Assembly: GCA_964561525.1 (NCBI GenBank)
Contig: CAZLPY010000054.1
Coordinates: 1-7,183, forward strand
DNA from: CAZLPY01 sp964561525
GTDB taxonomy: Bacteria > Patescibacteriota > UBA1384 > CAJBMM01
Reading direction: 5' to 3'
DNA: 7,183 bases
In this document: piece by piece, positions 1 through 5,385 of the stretch
How positions within the stretch are numbered: position 1 is the stretch's first letter
Layout: every line of letters begins with the position of its first letter
The notes under the pieces: generated by a model
The model's database searches: none
The model's input: the letters and a program-made list of their open reading frames with translations, nothing else
What the model was told of the DNA's origin: nothing
Translations under genes and position numbers: made by a program

Positions 1-326
1 CAATTGCGCTGCTTTTCGCTAGCCTGGTGGGCATCCCCTTAGGCCTAATCATCGCTGGTTTGTATTTAATTGTGCTATTCGCGGCCGCCCCATTTGCTGC
101 CATAGTGGTGGGATGGCTAGCGCTACACGCATTTAAGTTGGAGATCCGTCCGAAGTATCAGCCATACATTGCGTTGCTAATCGGATTACTGGTTATGTAT
201 GTGCTTCGTATTATTCCAATCGTTGGGTCACTGCTGACCGTGGCAATCTGGTTAATAGTACTCGGAGCTACCTTGCGCTACGATCTTGCAATATGGCACA
301 AGTTGCGCCAAGCTAAAGATATATAA
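1..326 (+). CDS. C-terminal part of a multi-pass membrane protein, bactofilin/polymer-forming-like C-terminal domain (partial)
   Basis: The frame is open to the left edge (first full codon at base 3) and ends at TAA 324-326, so only the last 108 or so residues are visible and the true start lies outside the window. An in-frame GTG at 27 could be mistaken for a start, but hydrophobic coding sequence continues upstream of it. The visible part is almost entirely membrane: a Gly/Pro-containing hydrophobic stretch (VGIPLGLIIAGLY), a second hydrophobic segment ending before a short polar loop (KLEIRPKYQPY), then two more segments broken by RIIPIVGS, and a basic cytosolic tail. This resembles the membrane tail that follows bactofilin-like beta-helical domains in many Patescibacteria proteins, but the diagnostic upstream domain is not visible, so the family call is tentative. 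A 16-nt gap to the next gene suggests co-transcription. Confidence 0.65.
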   Translation, partial: IALLFASLVGIPLGLIIAGLYLIVLFAAAPFAAIVVGWLALHAFKLEIRPKYQPYIALLIGLLVMYVLRIIPIVGSLLTVAIWLIVLGATLRYDLAIWHKLRQAKDI

Positions 327-342
327 AAAGCGGTGAGCACCA

Positions 343-615
343 ATGTTTCAAAGCAACACTCAGTTTCAGTGTAGCGAATGTGGTAAGGCTATTGATATCG
401 GTGAGCCGTTTTTGGCTTCAGCTACCTATCCAGCACGATCATTTATGCAAAGCGAACCAATTGATGGAGAGTTTTTGCAAACACATGGCGAGGTTTTATG
501 CAATTCCTGCGCTGTGAAGCGGCTCGGTGCCGCATCCTTAAGTCGACTTAGAGGGACAGTTTTTGACCAGCCTGTCTCGACTGAACATGCGCGTAAGCAA
601 GCTACAAAATCATAA
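343..615 (+). CDS. Small (CxxC)2 protein, probably zinc-binding, unknown function
   Basis: A 90-residue protein with no signal peptide or membrane segment. Two cysteine pairs are visible, C10-S-E-C13 near the N-terminus and C53-N-S-C56, separated by 39 residues. Both are followed by the kind of residues (CGKAI, CAVKR) seen after zinc knuckles in ribbon or treble-clef folds. The spacing suggests one tetrahedral metal site made by the two knuckles, and I infer structural zinc. The C-terminal 25 residues are basic and polar, probably disordered. The ATG is preceded by GGTGAG (332-337), a modest ribosome binding site 5 nt upstream. It follows the membrane protein closely and precedes the DsbA-like gene by 74 nt. 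I do not recognise a named family. An iron site of rubredoxin type is less likely because the knuckles lack the usual flanking aromatic and Gly-Tyr pattern. Confidence 0.75.
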   Translation: MFQSNTQFQCSECGKAIDIGEPFLASATYPARSFMQSEPIDGEFLQTHGEVLCNSCAVKRLGAASLSRLRGTVFDQPVSTEHARKQATKS

Positions 616-689
616 GAGTTTTTTTGCGAATCTCTATGAACTTGATTTTAGCCACATGTTGTATTAATCACACGATCAGTTAGTACATA

Positions 690-1337
690 ATGAGTAAAAT
701 ATTACCGCGCGAAACGTACATCATTTTACTAATTGCTGGTGCGATGATCGGCCTGTTTGTATATTTTGGCATTTTTAGTAAGTCCGCACCAAAATCGTCG
801 AACACCCAGATTTGGCGTGACAATGCCCCAACCAAAGGTAACGTCAATCCTACGATAAAAATTGTTGAATTTGGTGATTTTGAATGCCCGACCTGCAAAG
901 CGATGGCTCCCATTTTTGATCACATTTTGCAGCAAAACGGGGACGCGGCTTTGCAGTTTCGCTATTTTCCACTTCCTGAACATCATTTCGCTAAGCAAAC
1001 GGCAGTTGCAGCAGAGGTAGCTGCAGAGCAAGGCAAATTTTGGCAAATGCACGATCTGTTATTTCAAAATCAACAATCCTGGGTCACCTTGCCCAGTGTC
1101 ACAGATTCGTTTGGTGCATTTTTGACACTTGTCGGTGCCGACAACAGTCAATTTTTATCAAATCAAGATCAGACCGCCATTGATGTGGTAAATCTTGATG
1201 ATGACACAGCCCTGGCGCTTGGTTTAAGTGGGACCCCAAGTATTTTTATCAATTCTATACAATACAACGGTGCGCTCAGTGAAAAGGATATTAACGCGGC
1301 CGTAAGCGCAGCACGTCTTGATAGTAACCATCATTAG
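690..1337 (+). CDS. Membrane-anchored DsbA-like thiol-disulfide oxidoreductase (thioredoxin_4 type)
   Basis: A 215-residue protein. Residues 10-29 form one hydrophobic segment after a short charged N-terminus, so it is an uncleaved signal anchor with the catalytic domain outside the cytoplasm. The thioredoxin fold follows: IVEFGDFECPTC places the redox pair at C66 and C69 (CPTC), an alpha-helical insertion covers about residues 95-165 with the family motif GKFWQMHDLLF, and the cis-proline loop is at GTPSIFIN (T182-P183). These are the hallmarks of the DsbA/BdbD-like group that introduces or isomerises disulfides in exported proteins. CPTC differs from the CPHC of E. coli DsbA but lies within the range seen in Gram-positive and Patescibacteria homologues. 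No DsbB or VKOR partner is visible in the window. There is no clear Shine-Dalgarno before ATG 690 (upstream TTAGTACATA), so the start rests on the signal-anchor fit. A general exported thioredoxin is the alternative role. Confidence 0.9.
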   Translation: MSKILPRETYIILLIAGAMIGLFVYFGIFSKSAPKSSNTQIWRDNAPTKGNVNPTIKIVEFGDFECPTCKAMAPIFDHILQQNGDAALQFRYFPLPEHHFAKQTAVAAEVAAEQGKFWQMHDLLFQNQQSWVTLPSVTDSFGAFLTLVGADNSQFLSNQDQTAIDVVNLDDDTALALGLSGTPSIFINSIQYNGALSEKDINAAVSAARLDSNHH

Positions 1338-1397
1338 CAACGTTGCGCCGCTGTAACCGTCCGATGTCTCTATATGAAAATGTGCAAAGTACATAAT

Positions 1398-1404
1398 AAG
1401 GAGG
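1398..1404 (+). promoter_or_regulatory. Strong Shine-Dalgarno for the His-rich gene
   Basis: AAGGAGG, a perfect 7-base match to the anti-SD, lies 4 nt before ATG 1409. It is the best ribosome binding site in the window and supports this short gene being real and well translated. Confidence 0.85.
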
Positions 1405-1408
1405 ATGC

Positions 1409-1621
1409 ATGAGTCGACGTATTCAGGTCAAAAAGGCACTAGCAATCGCCGCAATTGGAGCTAGTGCTACTTTTTTATCACCAAATTTGAGCGGTCGGGC
1501 ATACGCAGCGTCGAATAAAATTCCAGTACGTAATTACGCTCGCTCATTTGCGGTGAGTAAGGGCATGGTGCATCATCATCGCGGTGGACATTCATTAAAT
1601 AAGCACTCACATCACGTATAA
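1409..1621 (+). CDS. Small exported histidine-rich protein, unknown function
   Basis: A 70-residue precursor. It has a basic N-terminus (MSRRIQVKK), a hydrophobic core over about residues 10-23, and a likely signal peptidase site after RAYA (33|34), leaving a mature peptide of about 37 residues. The mature part is basic and ends in a histidine cluster: H55, H56, H57, H61, H66, H68 and H69, seven His in the last 16 residues, with no cysteine. Such a tail can bind Ni, Zn, Cu or heme iron, and a metal-scavenging or buffering role is my inference. The twin arginine at 3-4 recalls a Tat signal, but the consensus Phe is Gln here, so Sec export is more likely. A perfect AAGGAGG makes the start firm. 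It sits between the DsbA-like gene and the SUF regulator. I recognise no family. Confidence 0.7.
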   Translation: MSRRIQVKKALAIAAIGASATFLSPNLSGRAYAASNKIPVRNYARSFAVSKGMVHHHRGGHSLNKHSHHV

Positions 1622-1680
1622 AAATTGGCAGGCTCGCCTCAACATATTCGTAGTAAGTGGCGCTGATATTGACACACCGG

Positions 1681-1708
1681 TTCAACCATGAAAAACTAGG
1701 TATAAAAT
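1681..1708 (+). promoter_or_regulatory. Candidate promoter of the suf operon
   Basis: An AT-rich -10-like element is at 1701-1708 (TATAAAAT, readable as TATAAA or TAAAAT). With TAAAAT at 1703-1708, a weak -35-like TTCAAC at 1681-1686 is 16 nt away. A perfect consensus TTGACA lies at 1669-1674, but it is 26 nt from TATAAA and so badly spaced. Start of transcription would fall near 1713-1716, leaving about 15 nt of leader before ATG 1730. A poor -35 is common in promoters governed by a regulator. The -10 placement is plausible; the -35 assignment is uncertain. Confidence 0.4.
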
Positions 1709-1719
1709 TAATCTAGTTT
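1693..1719 (+). promoter_or_regulatory. Inverted repeat AAACTAG-N13-CTAGTTT, candidate Rrf2 operator
   Basis: Perfect 7-bp arms at 1693-1699 and 1713-1719 flank a 13-nt AT-rich centre that contains the -10-like element. Two further symmetric positions match inside the spacer. The total length of 27 bp is close to the roughly 25-bp palindromes bound by Rrf2-family dimers, and it lies directly before the rrf2 gene. A protein bound here would cover the -10 and the transcription start, so repression is the expected effect. The assignment to this regulator is inference from position. Confidence 0.5.
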
Positions 1720-1729
1720 GAGTGGTGAC

Positions 1730-2140
1730 ATGATCCAATTACAAAAACGTGACGACTGTGCGTTGATAGTGATGCGCGAACTGGCACTACAACGTGGCGA
1801 TTATGTTGCCACTCACACTATAGCGTCTCAATATGACCTCTCGCATGCATTGGTCAAACAAGCGATGTTGGTGCTGAAGAAGCATCACCTTGTGGAAAGC
1901 CGTGAAGGATCAGGTGGTGGTTACCGACTGGCTAAGGATCCGACAAAGATCAGCTTCGGAGACATTCTGATGAGCCGCAAAAATGAAGCTGTAGAACACG
2001 CTTGCTTTGCCGATAATCACCAGTGCCGATATAACTCACAGAATTGTCCCGTACAACACGCAAGTACACGGTTTTATGAAACAATCAGTGCAAGTTTGGA
2101 GCAAGTTTCCTTAGCCGAGCTGCTTCCCAGGATCAGATGA
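1730..2140 (+). CDS. Rrf2-family transcriptional regulator of the SUF operon
   Basis: A 136-residue winged-helix protein. The N-terminus (MIQLQKRDDCALIVMREL) matches the usual Rrf2 start. The helix-turn-helix covers about residues 28-55 (TIASQYDLSHALVKQAMLVL), and the wing carries the conserved GSGGGYRL at 60-67. The C-terminal half holds C92, C99 and C106 followed by H110, placed where IscR has its [2Fe-2S] ligands, though IscR spacing is tighter (92, 98, 104, 107). Cluster sensing is therefore likely and could tell the cell when Fe-S supply is low. I chose ATG 1730 over the in-frame TTG 1718. The family N-terminus fits ATG, and TTG lies inside the operator arm almost at the expected transcription start. 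The gene is first in the operon and its stop overlaps the sufC start. It could be called IscR-, SufR- or NsrR-like; the exact sensed signal cannot be told from sequence. Confidence 0.9.
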   Translation: MIQLQKRDDCALIVMRELALQRGDYVATHTIASQYDLSHALVKQAMLVLKKHHLVESREGSGGGYRLAKDPTKISFGDILMSRKNEAVEHACFADNHQCRYNSQNCPVQHASTRFYETISASLEQVSLAELLPRIR

Positions 2141-2880
2141 TGGCAAAAAGTGCGCTGCTAACTATTAATGATTTACGGGTGTCAGTAGAGGGTAAAGCGG
2201 TGCTGCGAGGCATCAATCTTGGCATTCCCGCTGGGCAAATCCATGCCATTATGGGCCCGAATGGATCAGGGAAAAGCACGCTGGCAGCAGCATTAGCTGG
2301 GCACCCATCTTATAATGTGACGGAAGGACAAATCTCGCTCGGCTCCAAGAACATTACCAAGATGACCGCGGATCAGCGCGCTCTTTGCGGCCTGTTTTTA
2401 GCGTTTCAGTACCCATCCTCAGCGCCCGGTGTTAGTGTCGGAAGCTTTATGCGACGTGCACTTGAAAATCGCTCGGCGGATTTAGCGAACATGCGAAAAA
2501 ACCTTTACGCATCGCTCAAAAACCAAGGTCTTAGTACGGATTTTGCCGCTCGAAGCTTGAATGAAGGGTTTTCCGGTGGTGAAAAAAAACGTTTGGAGCT
2601 GGTACAGATGCAGATGCTACAACCTAAGGTAGTTATTTTAGACGAGATTGATTCGGGTCTTGATATCGATGGTCTTCGAACCGTAGCGGAGACAATTACA
2701 CGTTTTATTACTCCTGATCGTAGCTTGGTCATTATTACGCACTACGCACGTATTTTGGACTTAATTCCGGTAGATGCAGTGCATGTCATGCAAGATGGGC
2801 GCATTACCAAAAGTGGCACGCGCGAACTGGCGTCGCATTTGGAAAAGCATGGGTATATCAAGCACAAGGCGGCGTCTTGA
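2137..2880 (+). CDS. sufC: SufC, ABC-type ATPase of the SufBCD Fe-S scaffold
   Basis: A 247-residue soluble ABC ATPase that drives conformational change of SufB-SufD during cluster assembly in the cytoplasm. All ATPase motifs are visible: Walker A GPNGSGKST (40-48), Q-loop Q91 in AFQYPSS, signature FSGGEKKR (145-152), Walker B VVILDEID (165-172) with the SufC-specific continuation SGLDIDGL, and H-loop H202 in IITHYAR. Length is normal for SufC and there are no membrane segments, which together with neighbouring sufB and sufD rules out a transporter. ATG 2137 overlaps the rrf2 stop (ATGA). A second ATG at 2140 is equally possible and has better spacing (7 nt against 4) from the AGGA at 2129-2132. 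An A8 run encodes the GEKK of the signature motif. Confidence 0.97.
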   Translation: MMAKSALLTINDLRVSVEGKAVLRGINLGIPAGQIHAIMGPNGSGKSTLAAALAGHPSYNVTEGQISLGSKNITKMTADQRALCGLFLAFQYPSSAPGVSVGSFMRRALENRSADLANMRKNLYASLKNQGLSTDFAARSLNEGFSGGEKKRLELVQMQMLQPKVVILDEIDSGLDIDGLRTVAETITRFITPDRSLVIITHYARILDLIPVDAVHVMQDGRITKSGTRELASHLEKHGYIKHKAAS

Positions 2881-4265
2881 ACCAACTTAAAAACAAACCC
2901 GAAGAAGCGGTGTCCGGAGCCGTACATTTTCGCTCAAAGCATCGTTTAACTGAAGCGCTCGTTCGTGAGATTTCCGCACGCAAGGGCGAGCCCGATTGGA
3001 TGCTACAGTTTCGGCTTAAAGCGCTAGTTACCTTTAATCAAAAACCGCTGCCGACATGGGGAGACACTGACTTACTGGCTATGATCGATTTTAACGCCAT
3101 AACCTACTACCTGTCGGCCACTGACCATCAAGCAACGAGCTGGGATGACGTGCCGCAAAATATTAAAACAACGTTTGACCGCCTGGGAATACCGGCGGCC
3201 GAGCGATCATTTCTATCCGGCGTATCCGCACAATTTGAATCTGAAGTGGTGTATCATAATGTACAAAAATCTCTTGAGGATCAGGGTGTAATTTTTTTGG
3301 ATATGGATTCGGGGCTGCGACAATTCCCTGAAATCGTGAAACGTTATTTTGGTACGGTTATTCCACCGAATGACAATAAATTTGCGGCCCTAAACTCTGC
3401 AGTATGGTCTGGCGGGACCTTTATTTATGTTCCAAAAGGTGTCACGGTCAAGCTGCCACTGCAAGCTTATTTTCGGATTAATGCAGCCAACATGGGACAG
3501 TTTGAACGTACTCTGATTATCGCCGACGAAGGCTCGACGATACATTACATCGAAGGATGTACCGCCCCGGTATACTCATCGCATTCTCTCCATGCGGCAG
3601 TGGTTGAACTGATCGCACTGCCGGGCGCTCACATTCGCTATACCACGGTGCAAAACTGGTCGAAAAATATTTACAATTTAGTAACCAAACGCGCCCTAGC
3701 GCATCGTAATGCGTTCGTAGAATGGGTGGATGGTAACCTAGGGTCGCTGTTGACAATGAAATATCCCAGCATCTATATGATCGGTGAGGGCGCACGCGGC
3801 GACATTTTATCTATTGCGTTCGCCGGTGATGGTCAGCATCAAGACGCCGGCGCAAAAGCGATGCATTTTGCCAAAAATACTACCTCAAATATCGTGGCAA
3901 AATCGATTAGTAAAGGCACCGGACGCTCCTCGTACCGTGGCTTGGTGCAGGTTAACCGTGGCTGTACCGGCGTTAAATCACATGTGCGCTGCGATGCGTT
4001 ATTGCTCGATGAAACATCGCGCTCCGATACCTACCCAACGATGAATATATTTGAGCCTTCTGCCGTAATTGAGCATGAAGCAAGCGTCAGTAAAATTGGC
4101 GATGAGCAACTTTTTTACGTGATGAGTCGCGGTTTATCTGAGCTCGATGCTACCAGCCTGATTGTAAACGGTTTTTTGGAGTCATTTACGAAGGAGCTGC
4201 CGCTTGAATATGCTGTTGAGCTCAATCGATTGATCAATTTGGAGATGGAAGGATCGGTTGGCTAA
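2877..4265 (+). CDS. sufB: SufB, core scaffold subunit of SufBCD
   Basis: A 462-residue scaffold protein, near the usual SufB length, that receives sulfur and builds the nascent cluster with SufC and SufD. The N-terminal helical part includes KGEPDWMLQFRLKAL, typical of SufB. The beta-helix core shows ERTLIIADEGSTIHYIEGC, with C228 at the position of the sulfur-accepting cysteine of E. coli SufB. Further on come C363, then C372 in RCDALLL and H400-E401 in IEHEAS, matching the C405/H433/E434 cluster site of E. coli SufB at the SufB-SufD interface. The C-terminal QLFYVMSRGL is family-typical. The start is TTG 2877, overlapping the sufC stop as TTGA, with AAGGCGG (2866-2872) 4 nt upstream. The only nearby alternative is GTG 2910; the first in-frame ATG would delete the conserved N-terminal motif. 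Confidence 0.97.
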   Translation: MNQLKNKPEEAVSGAVHFRSKHRLTEALVREISARKGEPDWMLQFRLKALVTFNQKPLPTWGDTDLLAMIDFNAITYYLSATDHQATSWDDVPQNIKTTFDRLGIPAAERSFLSGVSAQFESEVVYHNVQKSLEDQGVIFLDMDSGLRQFPEIVKRYFGTVIPPNDNKFAALNSAVWSGGTFIYVPKGVTVKLPLQAYFRINAANMGQFERTLIIADEGSTIHYIEGCTAPVYSSHSLHAAVVELIALPGAHIRYTTVQNWSKNIYNLVTKRALAHRNAFVEWVDGNLGSLLTMKYPSIYMIGEGARGDILSIAFAGDGQHQDAGAKAMHFAKNTTSNIVAKSISKGTGRSSYRGLVQVNRGCTGVKSHVRCDALLLDETSRSDTYPTMNIFEPSAVIEHEASVSKIGDEQLFYVMSRGLSELDATSLIVNGFLESFTKELPLEYAVELNRLINLEMEGSVG

Positions 4266-4266
4266 C

Positions 4267-5385
4267 ATGATCATTTCAAGCAGTCGCGACGTGCTGCTTA
4301 GTCAATACCACAGAGCCTTGTTTCCCACTGCAAAAGATCACGGCTGGCGTCATCTTGACTTACCGCAATTTGCCGACCTGCATCAGGGGGTCGTTGACTC
4401 AGCATATGCGGTGCTGACAAGTGATCGTAGCAATGTATCGGTCAGTATCGCAAAACGCACAGCAAAGACTTTAAACAGTTTTGCGCCTGCTACTCACAAG
4501 CTGCATTTGCTACACGAAGCATTTTGGAGGCACGAACTGGTTATTAGTGTACGCACCGGAGCGACGGTCACAGACCCGATTATCATCAAACACAAAGATG
4601 CAACTAACGGTGCGGTACTGCCAAAAGTAACGGTGTCGCTGCAGACCGGTGCTTGTGCCAAGGTAATCGAGATATTTAGCCACCGTAATCGCGGCACAGT
4701 ATCAAGTCAAACCAAGGTGCAGCTTGGCCCGCGGAGCGAGCTTGAATTTATTTGCGATATGGCAACGCGGCCCGAGGTTAATCAATTTCATCGTCATAGT
4801 TGCCAGCTTGAAAGCGACGCCAAGCTTGATCATCACAACATAGCGTACGGCAACGGTTTTTTACGTCACGAAACGTCGATGTTTCTTAATGGACGTAATG
4901 CCGCTGCGGCAATTGGCGGCTTAAGCCTGGGATACGGCAGAGCACAACATGTGTTTGACAGCTTACAACAACATCAAACCACGCATTCGACAAGCGATCT
5001 AGAATATCGCACCATCACGGCGGACCAGGCACGCATGATCTATCACGGCATGATTCATATTGCCAAAGGCGGTAAGGGGTCGAATGCTTATCAAAAAAAC
5101 GCCAATATCTTACTGAGCAGCATGGCTCGGGCTTATTCAACGCCGAATCTTGAAATTGAGGCCAACGATGTGCGTTGCACGCACGGTTCAACCTCCGGCC
5201 CGCTTGATCAAAACAGTTTGTTTTATCTACAAAGTCGAGGATTGAATGAAAAAGCCAGTCGCGAGTTACTGTTGCAAGGTTTTGCCGTCGGCTTTGGTTC
5301 ATTCATTGATCAAAAAATGCGGCGATACCACAATCGTATTGCTAATCGAGAACTAAAAAAAATTGTCCAGCATGTCACTACCTAA
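4267..5385 (+). CDS. sufD: SufD, SufB-like scaffold subunit of SufBCD
   Basis: A 372-residue paralogue of SufB that pairs with it and with a SufC monomer. The N-terminal half is poorly conserved, as usual for SufD. The C-terminal beta-helix and helical end carry the family features: DLEYRTITADQARMIYHG, the KGSNAYQKNANILLS stretch, and EIEANDVRCTHGSTSGPLDQ. In that last stretch C304 and H306 correspond to the Cys/His of E. coli SufD (H360 lies at the SufB-SufD cluster interface). LFYLQSRGL follows. ATG 4267 starts 1 nt after the sufB stop. An in-frame TTG at 4258, with AAGGA 4 nt before it, is a real alternative that would add three residues and give an 8-bp overlap. An A8 tract (5355-5362) lies near the end, just before the sufS start. 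Confidence 0.95.
   Translation: MIISSSRDVLLSQYHRALFPTAKDHGWRHLDLPQFADLHQGVVDSAYAVLTSDRSNVSVSIAKRTAKTLNSFAPATHKLHLLHEAFWRHELVISVRTGATVTDPIIIKHKDATNGAVLPKVTVSLQTGACAKVIEIFSHRNRGTVSSQTKVQLGPRSELEFICDMATRPEVNQFHRHSCQLESDAKLDHHNIAYGNGFLRHETSMFLNGRNAAAAIGGLSLGYGRAQHVFDSLQQHQTTHSTSDLEYRTITADQARMIYHGMIHIAKGGKGSNAYQKNANILLSSMARAYSTPNLEIEANDVRCTHGSTSGPLDQNSLFYLQSRGLNEKASRELLLQGFAVGFGSFIDQKMRRYHNRIANRELKKIVQHVTT

Larger units (their letters stand above)
1622..1729 (+). other. Intergenic control region before the suf operon
   Basis: About 108 nt without a supported gene. It contains a perfect TTGACA at 1669-1674, the AT-rich -10-like element, and the inverted repeat described separately. The GGC/GCC segments near 1627-1638 are too short and lack a U tract, so I see no intrinsic terminator for the His-rich gene, and read-through into suf is possible. 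The reverse-strand frame over this region starts with TTG without a ribosome binding site and is not convincing. Confidence 0.5.

Noticed and set aside
614..638. Terminator after the (CxxC)2 gene (AGAG, T7 run, CTCT)
   Set aside because: The stem is only 4 bp and the T run lies in the loop, not after the stem, so it does not form an intrinsic terminator.
642..668. Promoter before the DsbA-like gene (TTGATT with TATTAA)
   Set aside because: The spacing is only 14 nt and the -10 match is 4 of 6, so I cannot support it.
729..1052. Reverse-strand 107-residue open frame opposite the DsbA-like gene
   Set aside because: It mirrors a well-supported coding sequence, has no recognisable domain, and its composition looks like antisense of a thioredoxin-fold gene. 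The 680-913 reverse frame is rejected for the same reason.
1627..1640. Terminator after the His-rich gene (GGC/GCC segment)
   Set aside because: Stem of about three pairs and no following U tract.
1467..1685. Reverse-strand 72-residue frame over the His-rich gene and the control region
   Set aside because: It starts with TTG without a ribosome binding site, has no domain, and conflicts with the strong AAGGAGG and signal peptide on the plus strand.
1688..1699. Three-codon mini-ORF (ATG AAA AAC TAG) in the rrf2 leader
   Set aside because: It lies upstream of the expected transcription start and has no ribosome binding site, so it is probably chance.
3517..3795. Reverse-strand and alternate-frame open reading frames inside sufB, sufC, sufD and sufS
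   Set aside because: They lie within strongly conserved genes, lack start signals and encode no recognisable motif. The plus-strand frame at 3784-4044 is likewise a shadow of sufB.
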